Positions 24,677-32,783 of a DNA stretch of 64,000 nucleotides are shown in pieces. Both the position numbers and the translations under genes were made by a program. Below the pieces are notes generated by a model. The model saw nothing but the letters and a program-made list of their open reading frames with translations, did no database searches and was not told the origin of the DNA. Each line of letters begins with the position of its first letter. Position 1 is the stretch's first letter. Origin of the DNA: Clostridium sp. Marseille-P3244 (GTDB taxonomy: Bacteria; Bacillota; Clostridia; Lachnospirales; Lachnospiraceae); the NCBI RefSeq assembly GCF_900120155.1, contig NZ_LT635549.1:868001-932000 (forward strand), written 5' to 3'.

Positions 24677-25768
24677 ATGAAGAAGATCATGCTTACCGGA
24701 GACCGTCCGACAGGAAAGCTCCATGTGGGGCATTATGTCGGGTCTTTGCGGAGGAGAGTAGAGCTACAGAATACAGGCGATTTTGATGACATATTTATAA
24801 TGATAGCAGACGCTCAGGCACTGACGGATAATGCGGACAATCCGGAGAAAGTACGTCAGAATATTATCGAGGTGGCCCTTGATTATCTGGCATGCGGGCT
24901 GGATCCGGAGAAGTCTACCCTGTTTATCCAGTCACAGGTTCCTCAGCTCTGCGAACTGTCCTTTTATTATATGAATCTGGTTACTGTATCCAGACTGCAG
25001 CGCAATCCTACCGTAAAGGCGGAGATACAGATGAGGAACTTTGAGGCCAGCATTCCGGTAGGATTTTTTACCTATCCTATCAGCCAGGCTGCGGATATTA
25101 CCGCATTTAAGGCGACGACAGTTCCGGTGGGAGAGGACCAGATGCCAATGCTGGAACAGACGAAGGAGATCGTCCACAAATTTAATTCCGTGTATGGAGA
25201 AACCCTGGTGGATCCCAAGATCCTGCTGCCGGAGAATGAGGCGTGCATGCGGCTGCCGGGAATTGACGGCAAGGCAAAGATGAGTAAATCCCTCGGGAAC
25301 TGTATCTATCTGTCAGAGGAACCGGAGGACATCAAGAAAAAAGTGTTCAGCATGTTTACAGATCCCACCCATATCAGGATCGAAGATCCCGGGAAGCTGG
25401 AAGGAAATACTGTGTTCACTTATCTGGACGCATTCTGCAGGCCAGAATATTTCCCGGAGTTTTTGCCGGAGTACAAAGATCTGGATGAACTGAAAGCCCA
25501 CTATAAACGGGGCGGCCTTGGGGATATGAAGGTGAAGCGTTTCCTGAATAACGTGCTGCAGGCAGAGCTGGAACCGATCAGGAATCGGAGAAAAGAATTC
25601 CAGAAAGATATCCCGGCAGTGTATGAGATCCTGAAAAAGGGAAGCGAAAAAGCCGAGGCTGTGGCGGCACAGACACTGAAAGAAGTGAAGGCTGCAATGA
25701 AGATCAACTATTTTGACGATGAAGAACTGATCAGAGAACAGGCAGAACAGTTCACGAAAAAAATCTGA
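24677..25768 (+). CDS. trpS: Tryptophanyl-tRNA synthetase
   Basis: A 363-residue class-I aminoacyl-tRNA synthetase that charges tRNA-Trp. The HIGH-type motif is PTGKLHVGHYVGS and the KMSKS loop is KAKMSKSLGN near residue 200. Length is slightly over the usual 330-340. CAGGAGGAAGACGATT precedes the start. The leader is short and no T-box is visible. A bidirectional terminator separates it from tRNA-Arg. Confidence 0.96.
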   Translation: MKKIMLTGDRPTGKLHVGHYVGSLRRRVELQNTGDFDDIFIMIADAQALTDNADNPEKVRQNIIEVALDYLACGLDPEKSTLFIQSQVPQLCELSFYYMNLVTVSRLQRNPTVKAEIQMRNFEASIPVGFFTYPISQAADITAFKATTVPVGEDQMPMLEQTKEIVHKFNSVYGETLVDPKILLPENEACMRLPGIDGKAKMSKSLGNCIYLSEEPEDIKKKVFSMFTDPTHIRIEDPGKLEGNTVFTYLDAFCRPEYFPEFLPEYKDLDELKAHYKRGGLGDMKVKRFLNNVLQAELEPIRNRRKEFQKDIPAVYEILKKGSEKAEAVAAQTLKEVKAAMKINYFDDEELIREQAEQFTKKI

Positions 25769-25775
25769 ATATGAT

Positions 25776-25809
25776 AAAAAAAGATGCTGCATATGCGGCA
25801 TCTTTTTTA
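25776..25809. terminator. Bidirectional terminator between trpS and tRNA-Arg
   Basis: AAAAAAGATGC pairs with GCATCTTTTTT around a 10-base loop, with the A and T runs on both arms serving both strands. Confidence 0.88.
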
Positions 25810-25811
25810 TA

Positions 25812-25885
25812 CGTGCGATAGAAGATTCGAACTCCCGACCTTCTGGTCCGTAGCCAGACGCTCTATCCAGCTGAGCTAATCGCAC
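25812..25885 (-). tRNA. tRNA-Arg (anticodon ACG)
   Basis: Full cloverleaf on the minus strand: acceptor GTGCGAT/ATCGCAC, D-arm GCTCAGCTGGATAGAGC, anticodon stem TCTGG/CCAGA with loop CTACGGA, T-loop TTCGAAT. CCA is not encoded. The ACG anticodon would be modified to ICG to read CGU/CGC/CGA. Confidence 0.96.
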
Positions 25886-25922
25886 ATAGTATTTAACTAC
25901 TGTTCTTGTAACAGCAGAAATA

Positions 25923-25951
25923 ATTATATAATAATTTTCAGAGGGTGTCAA
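25923..25951 (-). promoter_or_regulatory. Consensus promoter of tRNA-Arg
   Basis: On the minus strand TTGACA, 17 bases, TATAAT: a perfect sigma-A promoter 38 bases upstream of the tRNA. Confidence 0.85.
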
Positions 25952-25974
25952 TCTTTTTTATGAAGAATTTGACC

Positions 25975-26029
25975 GGGGCCGTGTACCTGTTAAAAGGGGC
26001 CTGACCCCTTTTAACAGGTACACGGCCCC
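25975..26029. repeat. Perfect 25-bp inverted repeat (GTGTACCTGTT family)
   Basis: Bases 25975-25999 and 26005-26029 are exact reverse complements with loop CCTGA, containing GTGTACCTGTTAAAAGGGG. T-run follows (CCCCTTTTAG). It resembles degenerate relatives at 54237-54276 and 59077-59113. It probably terminates transcription of the pseudouridine-synthase gene or of read-through from outside. Confidence 0.9.
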
Positions 26030-26043
26030 TTTTAGCGAAAAAG

Positions 26044-26928
26044 TCAGAATATTCTTACCATATCTTCCGGCAGCTCTGCCGTAAACTCCATATCTTCTCC
26101 CGTGATCGGATGCCGGAACGCCAGGCGCCAGGAATGGAGAGCCTGGCGCTGGATTTTTTCCATATCGGGATTATACAGGTAATCTCCGATAAGCGGATAT
26201 CCGATATGCTTCATGTGGACGCGGATCTGATGAGTGCGACCTGTCTCCAGGATAAGGGAGACAAGGCTGAAGCCGTTCTTTTCTTCCAGGACACGATAGT
26301 GAGTAACCGCGGGTTCTCCGGATTCTTCATCGATCCGTCGTTCGATCAGAGATGTGCCTGCGCGTCCGATAGGCGCGTCTATCGTGCCGTAAGGCGGAAC
26401 AACGCTTCCCCGGACAACAGCCAGATATTCCCGGCGGATTTCATGGCGTACTGCCATTTTGGACAGGATGCCGGAACAGACCATATGTTTGGCGATCACC
26501 GTCAGCCCGGAGGTATCCCGGTCCAGACGGTTTGTACAACGAAAGACGAAGGGCTTTCCCTGTTTCTGATAATAGTACATCAGTCCGTTGGCCAGAGTGT
26601 TCCGGTAATTGTTCAGTGACGGATGCATGGGCATGCCGGCAGGCTTATTGATTACGATGAGGTCCTCATCTTCATAGAGAATATGAAGGGGAAGCTCCAC
26701 AGGAGGAATGTTGGGGGAAGATTCTGACTCTCTGATAGAAACAAAGAGAATGTCCCCTGTTTTTAAAGTGGTGCGCATATACGAAGGGACTCCGTTTATC
26801 CGGATGCTGTCAGGTACCTTTTTCAACTGTGCAAGACTGTGGTATGAATATCCCAGCCGGCGGAGATACTGTTCTGCCCGGATCCCGTTTGAGGATTCTT
26901 TTATCTGGTATGTGATCGTACGTTCCAT
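26044..26928 (-). CDS. RluA-family pseudouridine synthase
   Basis: A 294-residue enzyme converting uridine to pseudouridine in rRNA or tRNA. The N-terminal S4-like segment (residues 1-75) precedes the catalytic domain with NRLDRDTSGL, whose Asp is the nucleophile, and the RTHQIRVHMKHIGYPLIGD motif. N-terminal DLIVINKPAGMPMHPS is also typical. The target uridine cannot be assigned. The stop is 14 bases from the 25-bp hairpin. Confidence 0.92.
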   Translation of the reverse strand: MERTITYQIKESSNGIRAEQYLRRLGYSYHSLAQLKKVPDSIRINGVPSYMRTTLKTGDILFVSIRESESSPNIPPVELPLHILYEDEDLIVINKPAGMPMHPSLNNYRNTLANGLMYYYQKQGKPFVFRCTNRLDRDTSGLTVIAKHMVCSGILSKMAVRHEIRREYLAVVRGSVVPPYGTIDAPIGRAGTSLIERRIDEESGEPAVTHYRVLEEKNGFSLVSLILETGRTHQIRVHMKHIGYPLIGDYLYNPDMEKIQRQALHSWRLAFRHPITGEDMEFTAELPEDMVRIF

Positions 26929-27130
26929 AAACCAGTTTCCTTTCTTTTGTCAGGCATGCTTCAGCTCCGCGGCTGTCTTGTCTTTGACTGACATCATACA
27001 GAGCTGCCGCATTATCTACATAATGATAGCAGAAATGGATAAAAAATAACAGAAGAAGAAATCACTGGAAGGATAAGTCGGGAATATGGTACAATATTAC
27101 AGATAAATTTTGACAGAGAGGACAACCTGT

Positions 27131-29287
27131 ATGGATATTAATCAAAAGCTGGCGGAAGAGCTCGGCGTAAAACGCTGGCAGACAGACGCAGCGGTAAATC
27201 TCATCGATGAGGGAAACACGATTCCTTTTATTTCACGGTACCGGAAAGAGACCACGGGTTCTCTGAATGACGAGCAGCTTAGGAAACTTCATGAGAGGCT
27301 GTTGTATCTGAGAAATCTGGAAGAAAAAAAGGAGCAGGTCATCGCGAGCATTGGCGAGCAGGGGAAGCTGACAGAAGAATTGAGAGACCAGATCCTGGCG
27401 GCGGAAGCGCTGGTGACGGTGGAAGATCTGTACCGGCCCTACCGTCCGAAGCGAAGGACCCGCGCAATGATCGCGAAGGAGAAGGGACTGGAGCCTCTGG
27501 CTGCGTTTATGCTTGCGCAGGATACCGATATTCCATTGGAAGAAGAGGCAAGAAAGTATATATCGGAAGAAAAGGAGGTCCCCAATCCCGGGGAAGCTAT
27601 TGAAGGCGCAAGGGATATCATTGCGGAAACTTTATCCGACAATGCAGAGTACAGAAGTTATATCCGCAGAATTACTGCGCAAAAAGGCAGAGTGACATCA
27701 GCGGCAAAGGATGCAAAGGCAGAATCTGTATATGAGATGTACTATGATTTTGAAGAACCCGTATCCAGACTGGCGGGGCATCGCATTCTGGCCCTGAACC
27801 GGGGCGAAAAGGAGAAATTTCTGACAGTGAAGGTAGAAGCTCCGGAGGAAGAGATCATACAGTATCTGGAGAAACACACAATCCATTCGGATAATCCCTA
27901 TACGACTCCGGTGCTGAAGGAAGCAGTGGCAGACAGTTACCGAAGACTGATTGCTCCGGCCATTGAGCGTGAGATCAGAAGCGAGCTGACAGAGAGAGCG
28001 GAGGACGGAGCGATTGAAGTGTTCGGGAAGAATCTGCATCAGCTTCTGATGCAGCCGCCGATTGCCGGGAGAGTGGTCCTTGGATGGGATCCGGCGTTCC
28101 GTACGGGCTGTAAGCTGGCCGTAGTGGATCCCACCGGAAAGGTGATCGGCACGACAGTGATCTATCCTACCGCGCCGACTACGCCGCAGAAGATCAAAGC
28201 CAGTAAGGACCTGTTAAAAAAGATCATCCCGAAGTATCACATTTCTCTGATCTCTCTGGGAAACGGGACGGCTTCCAGGGAGTCAGAGCAGTTTATTGTA
28301 GAGCTTCTGAAAGAAATGCCAGATCAGAACGTGCAGTATGTGATTGTGAATGAAGCCGGCGCGTCTGTATATTCTGCCAGCAAGCTGGCCAGTGAAGAAT
28401 TCCCCAAATTTGACGTGGGACAGAGGAGCGCGGCCTCCATTGCCCGGCGGCTGCAGGATCCCCTTGCGGAACTGGTGAAAATCGATCCCAAATCCATCGG
28501 GGTGGGACAGTATCAGCATGATATGAACCAGAAGAAACTGGACAGCTCTTTAAACGGTGTGGTAGAAGACTGTGTGAATAAAGTAGGAGTAGACCTGAAT
28601 ACCGCCTCGGCTCCGCTTCTGTCATATATTTCCGGTATCAGCGGAACTGTGGCAAAAAATATCGTAGCTTACAGGGAAGAGAATGGCAGATTTACAGATC
28701 GCCGCGACTTGCTGAAGGTGCCCAAGCTGGGCCCCAAGGCATTTGAGCAGTGTGCCGGCTTCCTGCGGATCCAGAACGGGAAAAATCCGCTGGACTCTAC
28801 CGGTGTTCACCCGGAATCCTACGAGGCTGCGGACAAGCTGCTGAGAAAGCAGGGCTATACAACAGAGGATGTGGCGCAGCACAAGCTGACAGGCTTGTCC
28901 CTTACAATCAGAGATTACAGGAAACTCGCGGAGGAACTGGGGATAGGAGAAATTACCCTACGGGATATTGTAAAAGAACTTGAAAAGCCGGGCCGCGATC
29001 CCCGGGATGAGATGCCCAGACCAATTCTCAGGACGGATGTCCTTGAAATGAAGGATCTGAAAGAAGGCATGATCTTGAAAGGGACAGTGCGAAACGTGAT
29101 CGATTTTGGGGTTTTTGTTGATATAGGCGTTCATCAGGACGGCCTGGTCCATATTTCTCAGATCACGGATAAATATATCAGACATCCGCTGGAAGCTGTC
29201 AGTGTAGGGGATATTGTGGATGTAAAGGTTATGAGTGTGGATCTAAAAAGAAAAAGGATTCAGCTTACTATGAGAGGAGTGAGCTAA
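27131..29287 (+). CDS. tex: Tex-family RNA-binding protein (transcription accessory protein)
   Basis: A 718-residue nucleic-acid-binding protein. Tex N-terminal helical region (1-200), YqgF/RNase-H-like domain with GWDPAFRTGCKLAVVD (about 325), helix-hairpin-helix region with LNTASAPLLSYISGISG (about 490-550) and a C-terminal S1 domain (GTVRNVIDFGVFVDIGVHQD, about 650-718). It is linked to transcription and stress tolerance in other bacteria. ATG 27131 is chosen over an upstream TTG because AGAGAGGA lies eight bases before it. Confidence 0.95.
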   Translation: MDINQKLAEELGVKRWQTDAAVNLIDEGNTIPFISRYRKETTGSLNDEQLRKLHERLLYLRNLEEKKEQVIASIGEQGKLTEELRDQILAAEALVTVEDLYRPYRPKRRTRAMIAKEKGLEPLAAFMLAQDTDIPLEEEARKYISEEKEVPNPGEAIEGARDIIAETLSDNAEYRSYIRRITAQKGRVTSAAKDAKAESVYEMYYDFEEPVSRLAGHRILALNRGEKEKFLTVKVEAPEEEIIQYLEKHTIHSDNPYTTPVLKEAVADSYRRLIAPAIEREIRSELTERAEDGAIEVFGKNLHQLLMQPPIAGRVVLGWDPAFRTGCKLAVVDPTGKVIGTTVIYPTAPTTPQKIKASKDLLKKIIPKYHISLISLGNGTASRESEQFIVELLKEMPDQNVQYVIVNEAGASVYSASKLASEEFPKFDVGQRSAASIARRLQDPLAELVKIDPKSIGVGQYQHDMNQKKLDSSLNGVVEDCVNKVGVDLNTASAPLLSYISGISGTVAKNIVAYREENGRFTDRRDLLKVPKLGPKAFEQCAGFLRIQNGKNPLDSTGVHPESYEAADKLLRKQGYTTEDVAQHKLTGLSLTIRDYRKLAEELGIGEITLRDIVKELEKPGRDPRDEMPRPILRTDVLEMKDLKEGMILKGTVRNVIDFGVFVDIGVHQDGLVHISQITDKYIRHPLEAVSVGDIVDVKVMSVDLKRKRIQLTMRGVS

Positions 29288-29443
29288 AGGCATTGCCTGC
29301 GGATGAGTTTGTGATGCGGGATTCTTGACATTGTAAAAAATAATTGTTATATTACAGATAGAACAAAATGCAATAATATGTCCATATACTGGATATTCTG
29401 AATATACAGGTACAACAGCAGGTAAGGCAGGAGGGTGGTTACA

Positions 29444-30430
29444 ATGTCAGGAAAAAGAGATTATTATGAAGTGCTGGGCGTTGGAAGGAACGCTGATGCA
29501 GCACAGATAAAGAAAGCATACCGTAAGCTCGCGAAGAAATATCATCCGGACACAAACGCGGGAAATGCGGAAGCGGAACAGAAGTTCAAGGAAGTTACAG
29601 AGGCATATGATGTCCTGGGCGATGAAGAGAAACGTAAGATGTATGATCAGTTCGGACATGCCGCTTTTGATCAGTCAGGCGCCGGTCCTTATAAAAATTA
29701 TAATGGTGCGGGAAGCAGAGAGAATTTTTACCGGTCTTATGGCGGTCCGGGAGGATTTGAGGAATACCACTTTGAAGGAGGAAACATGGATGATATGTTC
29801 CGGGACATTTTCGGAGATATTTTTCATCATGGAAATTCCAGTGATTTTGGTGGTTTTAGAAGCGGCAGTTACAGAGAAAAAGGTTCTGATATCAGAGCAG
29901 ACGTGTCGGTAAGTTTTGATGAAGCTGTGTTTGGCTGTGATAAAGTGATCCGCCTCAGAGATCCGTCCGTCCAGGGAGGAAAAGAGTTGTCGTTTAAGGT
30001 GCGTATTCCGGCCGGGATCGATACAGGAAAGCTGGTGCGTCTGAAGGGCAGAGGAATGCCGGGTATAAACGGCGGGGAAAACGGGGATCTTCTGCTGAAG
30101 GTAAAAGTAGGAGAAAAGGCCGGATATGAACGGAGGGGCGCCGATGTATATACTACAGTCCGGATCCCCTACACAACAGCGGTATTTGGCGGGGAGATCC
30201 AGGTAAGGACACTTTATGGCGATGTTCTGTGTAAGGTAAAGGAGGGGACTCAGTCAGGAACAAAGATCCGTCTTAGAGGGAAAGGAATCGTCTCTATGAA
30301 GGATCCGTCTGTACGGGGTGATCAGTATGTTACCGTGCAGATCGATGTGCCGGCACGGCTGAGCCCGGCGGCCCGTCAGAAACTGAAAGAGTTTGAAGCG
30401 CTTTGCGCGGGACGCGCGAAAAGCGCATGA
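29444..30430 (+). CDS. DnaJ-family co-chaperone lacking the zinc-finger domain (CbpA-like)
   Basis: A 328-residue type-B J-protein. An N-terminal J-domain with HPD in YHPDTNAG is followed by a Gly/Phe-rich linker (about 75-145), then two C-terminal substrate domains ([24 protein letters not shown]). No CxxCxGxG zinc repeats exist. It stimulates Hsp70 (DnaK). The dnaK operon is not in the window. Start at ATG 29444 with GGAGGG upstream. A strong terminator follows. Confidence 0.93.
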   Translation: MSGKRDYYEVLGVGRNADAAQIKKAYRKLAKKYHPDTNAGNAEAEQKFKEVTEAYDVLGDEEKRKMYDQFGHAAFDQSGAGPYKNYNGAGSRENFYRSYGGPGGFEEYHFEGGNMDDMFRDIFGDIFHHGNSSDFGGFRSGSYREKGSDIRADVSVSFDEAVFGCDKVIRLRDPSVQGGKELSFKVRIPAGIDTGKLVRLKGRGMPGINGGENGDLLLKVKVGEKAGYERRGADVYTTVRIPYTTAVFGGEIQVRTLYGDVLCKVKEGTQSGTKIRLRGKGIVSMKDPSVRGDQYVTVQIDVPARLSPAARQKLKEFEALCAGRAKSA

Positions 30431-30444
30431 TTTTCAAGATGATC

Positions 30445-30501
30445 ATCGGCGGAACAGGACTGCCGGCAGCAGACCGGCAGTCCTGTTCCGCCGATTTTTT
30501 T
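30445..30501 (+). terminator. Strong terminator of the DnaJ-like gene
   Basis: A perfect 22-bp stem (30445-30466 with 30474-30495, ATCGGCGGAACAGGACTGCC) with a 7-base loop, followed by TTTTTTT. Confidence 0.93.
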
Positions 30502-30658
30502 GTTCCGGGCATAGCCGGGAGATATCTAAGACTTTGTTTTCATATTTCTATGACAGACATTTTCCGATGGCTTTGTTGCACTTGTCCGGTGTATTTGATA
30601 TGATAGAGAAAACGCTGAAGAAAGAATTTAAGTCAGAAGAGAAAGGGAAGAAGTGAAG

Positions 30659-31111
30659 ATGAAGATCGGAATAGGAAATGATCATTCAGCTTTGGAACTG
30701 AAAGCTGAGATTATACAGTTCCTGAAAGAAAAAGGACATGAGATCGTAGACTACGGGACGAACTCGGCAGAGAGCTGTGATTACCCGGTTTATGGAGAAA
30801 TAGTGGCCCGCGCGGTAGCAGCCGGAGAGGTGGACCAGGGGATACTGATCTGCGGGACCGGGCTGGGCATTTCTCTTGCCGCCAATAAAGTTAGGGGGAT
30901 CCGGGCCGCAGTGTGCAGTGAGCCTTTTACGGCAAAGATGGCCAGAGCCCACAATAACTGTAATATTCTTGCTTTTGGAGCGAGAGTAGTCGGGGCAGAA
31001 CTGGCGAAGATGATCGTCGGAACATGGCTCGACACAGAATTTGAAAGCGGCAGCGAGAGACACCGCAGGAGAGTCGACATGATCATGTCCATCGAAGAAA
31101 AGGAGCAGTAA
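30659..31111 (+). CDS. rpiB: Ribose-5-phosphate isomerase B
   Basis: A 150-residue RpiB/LacAB-fold enzyme interconverting ribose 5-phosphate and ribulose 5-phosphate. Family marks are GNDHSALELK at the N-terminus, the catalytic Cys in GILICGTGLGISLAANK and the HNNCNILAFGARV region. ATG 30659 has GGGAAGAAG upstream. The stop overlaps the next start by one base (TAATG), so translation is coupled with the membrane protein. Confidence 0.94.
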   Translation: MKIGIGNDHSALELKAEIIQFLKEKGHEIVDYGTNSAESCDYPVYGEIVARAVAAGEVDQGILICGTGLGISLAANKVRGIRAAVCSEPFTAKMARAHNNCNILAFGARVVGAELAKMIVGTWLDTEFESGSERHRRRVDMIMSIEEKEQ

Positions 31112-32073
31112 TGCATTCTTATGACCTGACCCAGTGGGTATTGTTTTTCTTCATATACAGTTTTATCGGATGGGTGTGGGAAAGCTGTTATGTCTCCCTC
31201 CGGAAACGACGCTGGGTAAACCGCGGGTTCATGCATGGCCCCATGCTTCCCCTCTACGGGAGCGGAGCGCTGGTTGTCCTGGTCAGTACGATTGGTGTCC
31301 GGGACAATGTAGTACTGATATTTGTCCTCGGAATGTCGGCGGCGACGATCCTGGAATATTTTACAGGAGCGGTCATGGAATCGCTGTTCCATGTGAGATA
31401 TTGGGATTACAGCAGCCAGAAGCTGAATCTGAAGGGATATATCTGCGTGACATCCTCCTTGTGCTGGGGATGCTTTTCGGTTCTGCTGGTCCGTGTAGTA
31501 CATCTTCCCATTGAGGCAGCAGTACTCAGACTTCCTTCCGCCGCAGCTACGTGGATTTCCATGATTCTGGCGGTAACGGCTGCTGTGGATCTTACTCAGT
31601 CCTTCAATGAGGCTATGGATATGAGAAGGCTTCTGGCTCAGTTGGAGGAAAGCAAAAAGCAGATCCGTAAGATGCAGGATAAGCTCAGGGTTACTACGGA
31701 AGAAGTACGGGAAGATTACAGAAAATATTTGCAGGAACGTTCAGAAAAGAAGCTTACGAGGAGAAAAGCTTATCTGGAGCGTATCAATATGAAGCGGATT
31801 GAAACCCAGGATCTTCTGTCTGATCTGTACGAGCGGACAGATCAGCTGCTTCGTGAAGAACTGCCATCTAAAGTAAACAGTCTGATCGGAGAAGAGCGCA
31901 GGGCAGATCTGCTGACGCTTAAACAGAATATAAAAGAGGAGCTGAGAAAAATGAGTTCCAGAACAGACCGGGGGTATCTGCGGGTGGCAGAGCACCTCAG
32001 GAGAAATCCTACAGCGGTGTCTGAGAGGTTTAAAGAAGCGCTCGAAGAGATCCGCCGGATCATGGGCGGCTGA
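31111..32073 (+). CDS. Membrane protein of the putative ABC-transporter type IV family (PF06541) with coiled-coil tail
   Basis: A 320-residue protein. Residues 1-180 contain about five membrane helices with family landmarks FFIYSFIGWVWESCY, RGFMHGPMLPLYGSGA and LEYFTGAVMESLFHVRYWDY. Residues 185-320 are a charged coiled-coil region. The family's transport role is unproven. A second protein of this family, with two such domains, starts at 35323. Coupled to rpiB by a one-base overlap. Confidence 0.85.
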   Translation: MHSYDLTQWVLFFFIYSFIGWVWESCYVSLRKRRWVNRGFMHGPMLPLYGSGALVVLVSTIGVRDNVVLIFVLGMSAATILEYFTGAVMESLFHVRYWDYSSQKLNLKGYICVTSSLCWGCFSVLLVRVVHLPIEAAVLRLPSAAATWISMILAVTAAVDLTQSFNEAMDMRRLLAQLEESKKQIRKMQDKLRVTTEEVREDYRKYLQERSEKKLTRRKAYLERINMKRIETQDLLSDLYERTDQLLREELPSKVNSLIGEERRADLLTLKQNIKEELRKMSSRTDRGYLRVAEHLRRNPTAVSERFKEALEEIRRIMGG

Positions 32074-32106
32074 TATAGAACCGTAGAAAGATAAGGAGAC
32101 AGACGA

Positions 32107-32742
32107 ATGACAAAAAAGCAGCGTGCTCTGGAAGTGATCGAACGGCTGAAAAAAGAATATCCGGATGCCGGATGTACCCTGGACTATGACCAGGCATGGA
32201 AACTGCTGGTCAGTGTCAGACTGGCCGCGCAATGTACAGACGCAAGAGTGAATGTGGTAGTGGAGGGCCTCTATGAAAAATACCCGGACGTCAATGCTCT
32301 TGCTGACGCGGATGTGAACGATATCGAAGAGATCGTGCGCCCCTGCGGACTTGGAAAGAGCAAGGCCCGTGATATCAGTGCCTGCATGAAGATACTGAGA
32401 GATGAATATGACGGGAAGGTGCCGGATGATTTTAATGCGCTTTTGAAACTCCCGGGAGTGGGAAGAAAGAGCGCAAATCTGATCATGGGAGATGTATTCG
32501 GGAAACCGGCTATTGTGACAGACACCCATTGTATCCGTCTTGTTAACCGTATCGGACTGGTGGACGGTATTAAAGAGCCCAAGAAAGTAGAAATGGCGCT
32601 GTGGAAGATCATTCCTCCGGAGGAGGGGAGTGATTTCTGCCACAGACTGGTGTATCATGGGAGGGATATCTGTACTGCGCGGACAAAACCGTATTGTGAC
32701 AAATGTTGTCTAAGTGATATCTGTAAAAAGGCCGGAGTATAA
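32107..32742 (+). CDS. nth: Endonuclease III
   Basis: A 211-residue DNA glycosylase/AP-lyase that removes oxidised pyrimidines. The helix-hairpin-helix LLKLPGVGRKSANLI holds the catalytic Lys, and the Asp follows in VTDTHCIRLVNRIGL. A C-terminal cysteine cluster (C-x7-C-x2-C-x5-C in CTARTKPYCDKCCLSDIC) should bind [4Fe-4S]. Start preceded by AAGGAGACAGACGA. Repair of oxidative damage fits the flavodiiron gene next to it. Confidence 0.95.
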   Translation: MTKKQRALEVIERLKKEYPDAGCTLDYDQAWKLLVSVRLAAQCTDARVNVVVEGLYEKYPDVNALADADVNDIEEIVRPCGLGKSKARDISACMKILRDEYDGKVPDDFNALLKLPGVGRKSANLIMGDVFGKPAIVTDTHCIRLVNRIGLVDGIKEPKKVEMALWKIIPPEEGSDFCHRLVYHGRDICTARTKPYCDKCCLSDICKKAGV

Positions 32743-32783
32743 AAGAGTGAAAAAAATATAAAATAACGAAAAAGGAGGAAGAT

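Noticed and set aside
29444..30430. Broken DnaJ with lost zinc finger
   Set aside because: The protein is continuous with normal C-terminal domains; zinc-free type-B J-proteins are a known group.
31741..32658. Long open minus-strand frame (about 305 codons)
   Set aside because: It is antisense to the PF06541 protein and nth, both well supported; no protein features are recognisable.
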